Of a stretch of 64,000 bases of DNA, positions 24,501 to 36,260 are shown one piece after another; positions within the stretch are counted from its first letter, which is position 1, and every line of letters starts with the position of its first letter. Made by a program: the position numbers and the translations under genes. The DNA comes from Rhynochetos jubatus (Eukaryota > Chordata > Aves > Eurypygiformes > Rhynochetidae), in NCBI GenBank assembly GCA_027574665.1, contig CM050656.1, positions 7,577,501-7,641,500 on the forward strand, given 5' to 3'. The notes beneath the pieces are model-generated. The model was not told the DNA's origin. It saw nothing but the letters and a program-made list of their open reading frames with translations, and did not search any database.

Positions 24501-26410
24501 GCAGCGTGTGATTTAGATTACACAAGTGACAGTTCTACCTTCTTTGTTCTCCTTATTGTTACAAAATACAGAGAGGATAAAAGGTAGAAAAAACAGAGCA
24601 GGCACAATATTTAAGAAAGGATGAATGCTAACTGAAACACTGACACACAAGCAGAAGGGGCTAAAGACAACTGAAAAAAAAAGATTCTGTGGCTTCTCTT
24701 TTTGCTCTCTGTAGTTCACAGAGCTAGTGTCTTGGGATCCAGACAACTCTGGTCAGGAACCCCTAAGGTTTTCCTACCCAATTCTCACAGATTCCCATGT
24801 GTGTTTATGGTTTTCTTTAAACTCCTTTGTAAAATATCCGACATGTCTTAGCAGATGATTCTTAGTTTCCTTTAAAGTAGGGCAGATGAAAAACAATGGG
24901 TATTTTTAGCACTTTTTTTAAAAAGAAACCCATTCAAAATATATTAGTAGCTATAAAAAAAATCATGTGAAGGCTAAACTTCCTAATCAATTGCTTTGGT
25001 TCCACTACTAAGCATTACATACCTGGTGCTTGGGTTTCAAGAGATCAGCGTAGCTGAGCTAGAGAAGCTAGCAGTTTAGCTAGTTTATTTCTGCTCTGAA
25101 CAGCCTCTTCCACAGCCACAGGGAGAATGTTTTCTTCACTGCTTCAGACTGACTTAATAGGCAGATAAAAGTAGTGAAGCTGTAGCCAGGCTGCTTTTGA
25201 TTTTTCCAGTCTGTGTTAAAAAACTGTATGTGACAGGATAAGCTTTACCAGCTCTGGGGTAGCATGGATGAACTTATCTCACCTAAGGTCGCACACTGGC
25301 AGGGCAGCTAGTTTCTCCAGATCCCCTTGTACAGGCAGTTATGGGAAATGGTTGTTTCCAAGGTGCAATTCATCTGTCCAGCACTAGAAATCTCTTTTAG
25401 AGCAAGATAGATCATGCTTTTGACTTCAGTGGCTATGCATTATGCATATCTCCAGTGACCACCAAGGTAACTTAGCTCACACAGGAAGTCCAACTTTAAT
25501 CAGACCAATCCCACCATAGGCTGACCAAGGCAGATGTTCTCCAGCTGATGCTCACCTAGATGCAAGTTTACCTGAACCTCAGCCACCATGGGGGCTCTTA
25601 CCACCCTCAGTGCAATCTTAAGTGTAACTCAGTATAGCCATTCTTAAGGACAAGGAGCAGCCACACAAAGCTAATCTTTTCCAAGACTATGGTCTACACA
25701 TGGGAAATGCCTAACATCTGGAAGGATGAGTATTCATCTTATCAAAAGAAAAAACCACTAAGGTATATGAAGAAATTTGGCTAGATGCTCTCTAATAACA
25801 GAAGCTTTGATTCTGGACTGTGACTCCAAACAGCAGAAACCTCAAGAATAAAAAAAGGGTTCCAGTACATCCAACCTATGGCTGTTTGGAAAAGCAACAA
25901 TCACAACAAAACACCTACTCTGAAAACTTATCCAGCTACAGGCCATCAACCTGCAGTTTAAGAGTATTTCACTCCATTGCTTGAATGCATTTATATTCTT
26001 CCCAGCAGTTTTCCTCATGTTTTATAAGGATTCCCCAATGCAACAACAAACGATCTTTCTTTTAATAGTATCACTGGATGTGTTGTAACCTGCATCTAGG
26101 GACACCCTGCTCTGCTCAGATAAAACTTAATTGTTCTTCTGACATCGAACAATGAAGGAACTTTAAACTCACCTAATAAATGAAACAGGCCTCTATTTTT
26201 AACGTTTTCCACAGTCCCAATGCCTGGAGGAGATGCATCAAGTGAAAAAAGCTCACTTCAAGAATTATTTCAAGAAAGCATAGATAACCAACATACACCT
26301 AATGAGCAAAGAACATATTGACTTTATTAAATGGTGTCAAGTAAGAGATAAGAATTTATTCTGCCATGGTAGAGGTCCTACTTCTACAGGTAACTGAAAA
26401 ACTCCTTTTT

Positions 26411-26433
26411 CCACAGCATTAGTGATGCTGTGG
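26411..26433. repeat. perfect inverted repeat, 9-bp arms
   Basis: ccacagcat (26411-26419) and atgctgtgg (26425-26433) flank the loop tagtg. No flanking feature gives it a role. Confidence 0.85.
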
Positions 26434-29400
26434 AACATTTTATGAGGAGAGCCTCCACTACTGGCAACATCCCTCAGTGTATCTCTATTGTTTCTTTCCC
26501 CAGAAAATTTTCTTCAGTTTTTACTACCTGGATGATCTTTTGCTCTCTGTCGAAGTATCACATAATACTGGTGCACACCACAAAATGATGTGGTTTGGAA
26601 GCAGAAGTTGCAGCTCATGACCTTTTAGGTTAACAGCAGTATTTAAATTTTAAGACACAATGAAACTATTAGTTTCAATTACTCCCACTGACCTCACTGG
26701 TAACTGGAAGATGGGCAACATTGAGAATGAGGCCAATTATTTATGTGCTGTCACCTGTTTAGGAAGCCATCCTCTCCAGCTGGTTTGAAGACTAGCCCAA
26801 GCTGATGGACCATGACACAGCTTTACTTATTCCTGCCTTCATCACTTCAACAGCTGTGTGTCAGGGCACAAAGACTTTAATGCTTAGGAAGCTCCTACTA
26901 GCACAGAATGTTTTTCAGCAACCTGATTATTTTTATGCACATCAAGCATTTTCTTTTGCTCTTTCCACTGGCATCAGTTAGGACTTACTAAGTTCAAGAC
27001 TCCAGCCTTCATCAAGAGCCTCCATACACACAGCCTGTGCCCACCACAGACCATGAGAACTTCCCCAGTAATGACTGCAGCTCTGCACATGCTGCAGACA
27101 GATGCAATATTTCCTCAAGTAATGAACTCCATGAATCTCATCACTTGCTGTTCCATGTGGAAAGCAGACACAACCTTTCCTTTTGTATCATAAAATCGTA
27201 ACAGTAATTTATTAAAAAAACCTGTCAAAACTAGGTGGTATTTCACAAGTTTCATCAGCTTTTAAGCAATAAATGAAGGAAAAAACCATCTTGCAGACAG
27301 AGTCATATCAACCATGCAAACCAAAATAAGACCAGATACTCAAAATGAATGTTGGGAAACACAATATGTAACTGTACCCAGTAGTATCTTGCTCTAAATG
27401 TTTCCACAAGACCCTGATAGAAATAGTTTTAACACCACTGCAATCAAGCTTAATCAAAGCTTTACTTTATTCAGCTGTTAAAGAAACCAGAAAAAACTTC
27501 ACCATTTCTATGCAAGGAGACAACTTGTAAGGTTCAGATGAAGACAGACAGGCCAGATGCTCTGGTGTACCCAATTTGCTCATCAGCACTTTCCCATCCT
27601 GTCCACAAGCTCAGCCCAACCATTCTGTGAAGCATGACTGCCAAGCATCAGAGCTGACAAGTTAACAGAAAGGAGGAATAAAGCACATAACCATCCTCTA
27701 CCACAAGCAGATCTCAAATGCATTGTTCAATGCTACATAAGCAACATAACCTGGCAACATTCCAAACAGGTTTCCAGTAGAATGACCTGCAGAGAGCAGC
27801 ATGAGATCCAGGGAGTCATGCCATTCCACGGGGCCATGCCACTGCCAGGTGTGCTCTTGGGCCCCCAGCACCCTGCTCAGTCCCACCTGCAGCCTCCACC
27901 ACCACCCAGGGCCAGGCACTCCACTGAAGCTCAGGGCTGGGTCACACAGGGGAAAACACAGCTTTTCACCTCATAAGGAGACCACTTTACCCTCGAGAAA
28001 GTGGATGTAATAGACAACAGGCTGCATACCTCCAGCTGTAGTGTCCAATAATACTCTTGAGTACAGGGCTGGGATTTTTCACAATTGTAAAAATTTGTAG
28101 GGTAAGACTGGTCAGATGAACTAACATGCACACAGATCCAAAACATGTATCTGTACTACATGCAGCATCCTAGTAGTACAGATGATTTAACTACGTGGTT
28201 CCATAAAGGGTAGTTAAGTCCTGGGTGTTAATAACCCTGATTCAGAACTCTGTTCAGCAATGCACTCTCATTAGCTAGACCATCTGTGTAAAGGGAACAA
28301 CCTACACTGTCACAGCACATTGAGCCTGGGGCTGACCTTAATATCTTCCCCCACATACCAGCAGAGGACAAGAGGAGAGAATTCTGGCATCAGTTTCTTT
28401 CCTTTCTGCTGCCAGAGGAAGATATCTGAGCTAGAAAGCAAGTATTGCACCCCTCCAGTCACAGGGCCAGCATCAGGAGATGTGGAGTAGCAAGTTCTCT
28501 TCCTCCTAAGATCCCACTGGTGGAGCGGGAAATTCGGCTGTCCTGTTAGCATTAAGATATCACAGGACTCTGACTTGAGTCAGGAAGAAGAGAGGCTTCA
28601 CAAATCATGTGAAGGAATAAAGCCTCCTGACATAATCCACAGCCAGCATAAATTACTTGATGGATGGAAAGTACCCAACATGACATGGAACTGCATTGCA
28701 AATATACACCATTTGTTGCTTTTCATCTTCTTGCCCCTTCCTCTGCATCATACATCTGCTAAGTCAAACTATAATACACTGCCTGGTGGACATTCCTGCA
28801 GGTTCTTCCCACCTACACATAGGTCCTACTCAGGACTCTCAGATCCCTTAGCCAACTACTGCAGGAGCAACCCACACAGATCTTTGCACACCAGAGAGAC
28901 TACAAGACAGTAAGGATACATCCCTGCACTGAATGAAACAGCCAGTCATGTCCAAGACATCTTTCTGCAAGCTCAGGCTTAGTACTCTTTTTCTAGGCAC
29001 ACCACTCTTCCCGAATGTGCTTTTCCACTCAAGAAATACCATGTTCCCTCCTGAGAATGGAAAAAGTGTAAAACACATCACCCAAACCAAACTGCTCAAT
29101 GTGCTACTAACTTTTGGTAGAGAAGGAAGAAATTGCATTTCCTTTCTCATCTGTTTCCTTGCATTTCCTTCCAACTTTCATCTGTTGTATTTATCAATTT
29201 CACCTGGCCACCTCCACATCAAAGAACAGATGCAGAGAGCTGTCCTGGTGCTGCCACGAGGTTTCTGCTGAGGTGAGAGCCTGGTAAGAGCTCCAGTGAG
29301 CCAAGTACAAACCACAGCATGGAGCACTGAGCACAAGGAAATTCCAAGGAGAGGAATTTGAATGACTCTTCCAAGACATAATTAAAGCTGATATTTTCCT

Positions 29401-32400
29401 TAAAACAGTTGTATTCCACAATGACTACTTAAACAGAAAGGCTGGTATTACAAACACCAACAGACAACAGGCATCTTGATTCAACCCAACAGTAAATTAC
29501 CCAGATTATGAGATGCTACCTAGGATGTCAATAAGTATACACAAAGAGCTTTATCTCTTCTCATCACAGCATGGAAGAAAAATCTCATACACACCAAGGC
29601 TGCTAGAAGAAACCTTGTCCCGTGGAAACAATGCTTTCCTAAGGTTTCAGCATTTGGTTTTGCTGCTGTGCAATTCCCTTCTAAGGGACGAGCTCAAATT
29701 AAGGCTTTTGATTTTGCAAAGCTTGTAGTAGTTTAGCATCTGACGCTTCCACCTTTCTGTCATCCATTCAAGAGTTGCCAATGGGTTAGAAAGCTTTCAA
29801 GCAGGAAATGCAGGACCAACAGACAAGCAGGATAGGATAAGGACTTTTCTTAGAAGAGTAAGAACAAAACCAAACAAAAGCTATTCAAAAACACAGCTAC
29901 TTGAATGAAGAGCAACAATTAAAAGCTGTTGGCAAGTGACAGACCCAGAAATCAGCTTTATATCAAAACTTTCACAAGTGAAGCTTGCTAATCTCAGGTC
30001 TAGAAACAGTAATAACCTATCTGGCAAAGCCACAGGTGCTTAATACAGCTCTACAGCACAACCTGAACTGGAGCAACCAAACCCTGTTTGCACATCCCCC
30101 TAAGCAGCACAGCAGCCACCCTTCTGCAAACCCACAGGTATTGCACCCAGCCAGCTGGTGGGTAAATTGCCATATCCCTTAATGAGCTGGAGCAGATTAA
30201 CTGGAGTATTACTTTCATAAACTAGCATGCGTGAGGATGAGGTAAGCCTTCTGTAACCCACAGCTAGGTCTACAGCAGAGGGTGGGATTTAGGATCCTGT
30301 ATCTGGTAGCAGAATCCTTCCAAGAAGATGAAGTTTTGAAATTTTAGCAAGCAATGCATACAGGAGATGGAGATGCTTGCTCTGACCCATGGATGCCAGA
30401 CCTTCTCTTTTGACCTAGACAGCTCCTCCAATAAATGTGTTTCTATTAAACAATAACCATTTTTATATGTCTTATAGAATTTGTGGTTCTACATAACCAA
30501 TGAGCAACAGTGTAACTTCACACAGGTTACACTCTTCACTAGAGTGAACTCCACTAGCGAAACTGCCAGGGATGTCAAAACACATGAATTGGGGTGTAAA
30601 AAACACTTACTGAAAGAAACCTGGAATTATGCATATGTAAGATAGTAAACACAAAAGGAAATACAGTGAACACGCTTGTTGGGAAGGTCGGGGAATCCAC
30701 TGTTTATGTATTACTTGTAAGAAAGCATCAGCACAGATATTTGTTTTATAGCAAGCCAGTGTGCCTAACTGAAAAAGACCTTAAAAATAAGGGCAAACTT
30801 GAACAACAAGATGCAAAGACTCTTTAGCTATACATTGTATGGAAGTATGGAGGACAATGGTTCAAAATAAAGTCAACCGTGTTGGAAATAGTGCATGAAA
30901 TCCCAGAAGTGACAAAACTACTAGTCAGTGAAGAAAATGAAAGGAGCCAAGTGGAAGAAATCAATCAAGAAGAAAAAGTAAGCTTTATGAAAAAAAAAAA
31001 AACACAGGCAGGCAAGGGGCCAGATAACATAGACCGACACACATGCAAAAACCCCCACAGAAAAGCATAGCTTTATCCAGAAGTACAGCAAGTGATATAT
31101 TGGATTATAAACCAGGAAGCAGGGACAGATTTGCTCCTAACTAAGGAATGACAGCAAACAGTGAGGGGTGCAAACAATTTTTCTTGCACTGGAAAAACAC
31201 CCTTCTAATGCAAATGGATGAGCTGATTAACAAAGCTTGCAGAGACTGTTGTGAAAGACGGGTGAATGGAGAGAACCCGAGGGAGACACTAAGAGCATGT
31301 AAACCAAATCAGGGAGCAGCTGACTGCATTCAGAAGGAAGAGGCTACAGGAGCACTTAGGAACATGAAAACAAGAATATGACCTAGGCTGTATGAAGCAC
31401 CAGTAAACATGAAGTGGATGGCAACAGGAAGCATCTGTTCAATGTATTCTTAAACTGGAGAAGTATCAGCAGTTTTCCAAATACCACCATTTATTACTTT
31501 ATAATCGGGAGCGAAGCACCAGAGCTCTTATTTTTACTTCAGTCATACAAAACCCACGTAGAAAATACACTTGCTTTTCAGTACTAAAACCCAACTGTTG
31601 AAAGGTGGGAAAAACCCTTAATTTATGGAAATCCCAAACCCAATCTCCCATGCATGAACTTTAAATCATTATGGAAACAAAGGCTACATATTTTTTCTAT
31701 TGTGAGGCTACAGCAGTACATTACTTTTTAAAAAATAGTTTACTATGTCAATGAAATTGCAGATGCTTCTGTGCACTTCAGGGACTTCAAACATTGCATC
31801 AATTATCTGAATAAGTAATGAAAAGACATTGTGAATAAAATGGTTCACCAAGCCTGGTTCACAAGTCAATTGCTTTTTGAATCCAGTAATACACTGTAAT
31901 ATTTGACATGTTATTTCTTTCCGTGAGAGGTTAAGAGTTTTCTGTGCTTGTATGCTCTACTTGCTGCAAACAGTTTGGGGATAAAAACAAACTGACAAAA
32001 TCTAAAAAGCCGCACATAGTACACTTAGATCTTCCCCACTATAACCCTCTTTCCACACCAAAAAACCCCACTGAAACCAGAACTCTGAAGTCCAACCAAA
32101 GGGGAAACATTAAAATCTCACCAGCAGCTTGGGCCAGTGATAAACAATTTAATGCTCTAAAATTCCATCTTTGACAAACTGGACTAGGTCACAGCAGAAC
32201 AGAAAATGTCTGTTTGTTGAGCTAACATTTCCAAAGAGTCTGTCTTACTGGCACCTGGAAACACAGCAAGCATAAGGCTGATTATCATTTCGTAACCCCC
32301 AAGGAAAACTATCATGCAAGATGTTTGAGTAAGAGCAATGCTGTTCGAAGGCAGCATTCATAAACAGAACAAAGACTAAACAAAAGGCTAAACAAGTACA

Positions 32401-35400
32401 TCATAATTAACAACCACAACCAAACTTTTAATTAAGATATGCAAGAAAAATCAAGGAGAACTAATTAAAAAAACACCAGCATATATACTTTCTTGTAAAA
32501 ATCTGAATTGGTACTGTGAAGTAAACAGGCTAATTGGAAGTGACCACAATTATTTTGTCACTGTTATCGAGTTTAGTCATGATTTTTCAGCTTGCCCTTT
32601 AATCCTGCATCTTGTTTGCACTCCTTTGTTGTTTGACTGCAGGATTCTTCCACACAAATTCTTCAAAAACTGAGCAAAAGTGAAGAAAGCACCAGAGATT
32701 TAACTTTGTATGACAGGCATATTTTGCTATTTGTTTTGAGACACTCTTTTCCGCCTAAGACTGTATTATTCTTACTGGGCCAGAATTATAATTACTATAC
32801 ACTCCTCTCGTTCATCCTGATCAAATCCAGTTACTACAAATGGATCCCAATACACCACTACATCAGTAATGCTATAGTCCACATGTTTTTCTTTTATCCA
32901 GGCACCTAGACCAGTACAAAAATATGATGCTATTTCACACAGATTTTACTGTTAGGTATGAACTTCCCTTAAGGCCAAAAAGCAGTTACAGATAATAGGA
33001 GTCTAACTGGCAATATTAGGGTTTTACTACTTTCCTCTTATCTACTGCCCTTCCATAAAAATACATCCATTCTCATTACTTTTGCCATTCTTCAAATCGG
33101 TTACCAGGCTGATTTGAACAGTAACAGTTAGTTAATGCTGATAGAAACAAGCAAAGAGAAATGCTGACACAACCTGGAGTTATTTAAGAACTTATTTGCT
33201 ACAGCATCTATTTCTAGAAAATTAATAAGAAGTTGCTGAATCCCTACTGTAATAACCCCAGGTATACCTAGGCAAAACAGAAATAGGTTATAAAAAGGAA
33301 TTCCCACCCACAATCCCAGATCACAAACAGCAAAATTATTTGCTATTAACTTCTGCTTCTCCCCAACACAGCGTTGGCATTAAACTCAAGGCCCTGTTGA
33401 GATACACATCAACTATTCCTGCTTAGCAAAACCTTAGCAGGAACCAACTTGCAGAAAGTTACTTCTGCACCTAAGTGGAACCAAAATTCTAGTTTTTAAG
33501 AATATACTCTTACATTTAATAGAAATTTACAAAAATTATATTCTGGTATAGCACTTAATATTAGTCCAACCTAACCCTTAAACCATCCAGGAAGAGCTTG
33601 CTGCCTGCAGCAATGTTTTTCCCATGCCCATTTATGTAGTTGGAGGCTGTAGGGCCACCCCTGGATTGCTGTCCTGCCTGCACCTTTCAGAGTGTTATGG
33701 CCGCAGGGTGTCACGTTCTTCCTCTGCAAAACCAGAGTACCCTGAACCTGTAAAGCAGTCTTAACTTACATCTTTCTTAGGTCATTCATTTTGAACTCCT
33801 AAAATTTGAGGAGTGGATACTTAGTCAAAAGTATCTAAGTCCTTCCTGTATATGGCTAAAAGCAATAATTGGGTTTCAAAACCCCTCTAACATTCAGATA
33901 AATACACACAGGCCTGTGCTATGTATCTCACAAGCAATGCTGGACAGTTCCAAAGGTACAGGAATCTCCACCGCCTCAGACTATTCCCAGGATCCTCTAT
34001 TGGGCTAGATACGCACTTTCTCTCCAAGTCGAGATTTTTCTGTTAAATAGTTGGTGTGAAGTAAAAAGCTTATTTCTGCGCAAAGGCTTCTTCCCCTGCA
34101 TAGCAATAAGGCTCACATTGTAATTGATTTTTTTTTCATGTCATTTATTTTGATATGATTTATCTTCCCTTGCTTTTTCCTAAAACATCTCAGAACATTA
34201 ACAACCAAATAAATGTAATACTCTAACAACTTCAAACATTACCTAATTTAAAAATTTAATTTGCTTTTCATCATTTAGGCTTCCTTACTATTTTGTATGT
34301 CACTCAGTGTGGATAGTAAAATTACACTATTGATTTCGTTTCTGCCTTGAATATGTTGCAGATTCTGCTTCTCAACCACTAGAACAGCATTCTTGGTTAA
34401 GGTTTCCAATATTGTTCCAGAGCTTTTAAATAGAGAAAATGGAAACTGCCTTAATTTTATTAAAAAAAAAAATCTCAACTGCTCTCCCCGGCCCTTTTTA
34501 CAAGAAAAGGCCAAGTGTTGGCACAAAACTAAACCTCGAATGTATCTGTTAAATAGTACTATGTGGCCTTCTACTAATACAGAGAGACAATAGAAGCCTT
34601 AAATGGTGCTGAGGGTGCCATTGTGTACAATGACCTTCCAACCAAGGCAGTGGGAGATCTGCTTAAGAACCGATAAACAAATTGAACAAGTAATGCAATA
34701 TGAATTATCCCACTCTTGCTTCGTCGAAATTCAGAGATGGATTTATCACCACAGGCAGCCCCTACCTGCAAACCCCCGCAGCCCGTAGGAGCCAACACCT
34801 CTCATTCAACATGTGACATCACACTAAAAAAAAAAATCACTGAAAGAACATATTTAGAGAAATACATCCTTTTAACACACATGTTCATTGACAACACTTC
34901 TTCAGGAATTTTTCTTGCTTTACCTGGAATGACCATCAAACAGAAGTTTCAGGTTTATCAAAGTTACCCTTTTAACAGCACAGAATACTTATCGGTCCAC
35001 TGCAAGAAAAATGCTATTGGCACAAAACCAGTGCTAACTTACTATGGAAGTATTATGCAATTAAAACTATACTGTCAGGGGTAAAAATTGTAATTAAGCA
35101 CACCTTAATTGTGCTAATCACAGTAAACTAGGCTGAGCCTGAACCTCTTAAGTTCGCCACCATGTGCATTCGTTCTGAAATAACGAGAAGCCCCTTGCAC
35201 GGAGTGCCCGCACCGGTGGCTTTAACCCTCCCCTCCCGGTTCGTACACACCTGATGCTACCAGGCCCCCACACAGCGGCTGAGGGCCGATGCCCGCGGGA
35301 GCAGCTCCCCCGGCTGCTGCGGGGGCCCAGCGGCCGTGAAGCCCGGAGCGCGCCCTCGCAACAAACGGAGCGGCCACGGGAAGCTCCCGGGCACAGGCAA

Positions 35401-35802
35401 ACTCCGGTGGAGAACTTTTTCTTCCGAAAGGGGTAGTTTAGGGAGCACCACGCAAAATTCACACTCAAACCCCAGCCCCAATTCTTTAGCAGCAGCAGAA
35501 ACACGCGCGGCGCGGGGCAGGCGGCCCCGGACGGGCAGCACCCACCAGCCCCCCACAACCCGAAGCGCGGCCTCACTGCCCCCGAGAACGGCGCCACTCG
35601 ACGCCCCGAGGATTCACCGGGTCCGTTCGGGTGACGGAACGTGTGTGTGTGATCCCACGGCCGCCCTTCCCTCCGCCACCCGGACCCACAGAAGGAAGAA
35701 GGGGCGCAAAAGCCACCGGCGCCCCCTCCCCGCCGCGGTTCCGCAGCCGCCGGTGCTGCGGGGAGCTCGCTCCCGTGTGCCGCCCCCACCGCCGGTTGCC
35801 GA

Positions 35803-35837
35803 GGGGGTGTTGGGGGGTGTGGGTGTGCGTGGGGGGG
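35803..35837 (+). promoter_or_regulatory. G-quadruplex-type motif in the 36-kb CpG island
   Basis: Four G runs of 5, 6, 3 and 7 nt separated by loops of 4, 3 and 7 nt on the plus strand satisfy the G3+N1-7 rule. The motif lies immediately past the minus-strand donor at 35849. Confidence 0.7.
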
Positions 35838-35848
35838 TGTTCCCTCAC

Positions 35849-35990
35849 CTCGCATATTCTGCCGCGGGGAACCGTGAGAAGCGCGCGGCCGGGCAGCTCG
35901 CGACGGCAGCACGTGGCGGTGGCGGCCACGGGGTCTCCCGCGCAGCCGGGAGGGGCGCGGCGCTACGGAGCGGCGTGAGGCAGCGCCGCC
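35849..35990 (-). other. ELAVL4: candidate distal non-coding leader exon (ELAVL4)
   Basis: On the minus strand, sequence running from the YY1 motif ends in ATGCGAG followed by GTGAGG, a good donor. If spliced to an ELAVL4 exon 2 that begins ATAATTAGC, the reading from that ATG would stop at once. Translation would then begin at the internal methionine of the IISTMEPQ exon, making this a 5'-UTR exon. The 5' limit is set at the YY1 motif by convention. This exon and its gene assignment are inferred from synteny and the donor only. Confidence 0.35.
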
Positions 35991-35996
35991 ATCTTG
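35985..35996 (-). promoter_or_regulatory. YY1-type initiator motif
   Basis: GCCGCCATCTTG on the plus strand (CAAGATGGCGGC on the minus) is the classic YY1 site found just downstream of start sites in CpG-island promoters. The orientation with AAGATGGCGGC on the minus strand favours minus-strand transcription. Confidence 0.6.
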
Positions 35997-35999
35997 GTA

Positions 36000-36183
36000 G
36001 TGGCAGCGCCCGGGTGGAAAGGGGCCGGAGGAAGCGAGGAAGGGCTTTTTATCCCACACGGGCGCGCTGCGGGATCAGCAGCAGCTGGGGGAGTTCGTGG
36101 GGCGGCTGGGGTGGGTGAGAGGGCACCCGTGTGGGTCGGTGAGCCCCACGGAGGGGTGACCGCCCGTGGATGGGTGCGTGAAG
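36000..36183 (+). other. candidate first exon of a divergent plus-strand transcript
   Basis: The plus strand has a strong donor, AAG|GTAAGC, at 36183/36184 inside the CpG island. An upstream weaker one, TCG|GTGAGC, lies near 36139. The stretch before it has no recognisable coding content. It could be the first exon of a divergent non-coding RNA paired with the minus-strand promoter. The 5' limit is arbitrary. Confidence 0.3.
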
Positions 36184-36260
36184 GTAAGCCCCGGAGCCGG
36201 GGTAACGTACCCAGCCGGTCTGCACTGCTCTGCTCCCTCCCAGGGGCTCGATGCATCCAG

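Larger units (their letters stand above)
16701..35148. other. upstream ELAVL4 region / intron behind a distal leader, no gene seen
   Basis: About 18 kb of AT-rich, CpG-poor sequence with stops in every frame. I find no RNA gene, no retrotransposon tail and no recognisable coding exon. If the 36-kb CpG island is a distal ELAVL4 promoter, this is the intron between the distal and proximal leaders. Otherwise it is 5' flanking sequence. It contains one candidate minus-strand leader (18459-18518), poly-A/T runs (for example 18786-18798 and 19867-19879) and a small hairpin at 26411-26433. The part from about 24.7 to 30.3 kb is particularly poor in CpG. Confidence 0.6.
35150..36260. promoter_or_regulatory. 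CpG island, probable distal ELAVL4 promoter, possibly bidirectional
   Basis: A sharp-edged 1.1-kb block of high GC and dense CpG, with no supported coding sequence. It contains a YY1-type motif at 35985-35996, a minus-strand donor (exon end 35849), a plus-strand donor (exon end 36183) and a G-run tract at 35803-35837. It lies about 20 kb from both the proximal ELAVL4 promoter and the AGBL4 promoter. I recall that human ELAVL4 has a far-upstream alternative start about 20-25 kb from the AGBL4 start, which fits. Long frames through it (for example 35148-36059 minus and 35336-36118 plus) are typical of GC-rich DNA and are not taken as genes. Confidence 0.7.

Noticed and set aside
35148-36059. 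303-codon minus-strand open frame in the 36-kb CpG island
   Set aside because: Pro/Arg/Gly-rich composition typical of GC-rich DNA, with a competing 260-codon frame on the opposite strand and no recognisable domain.
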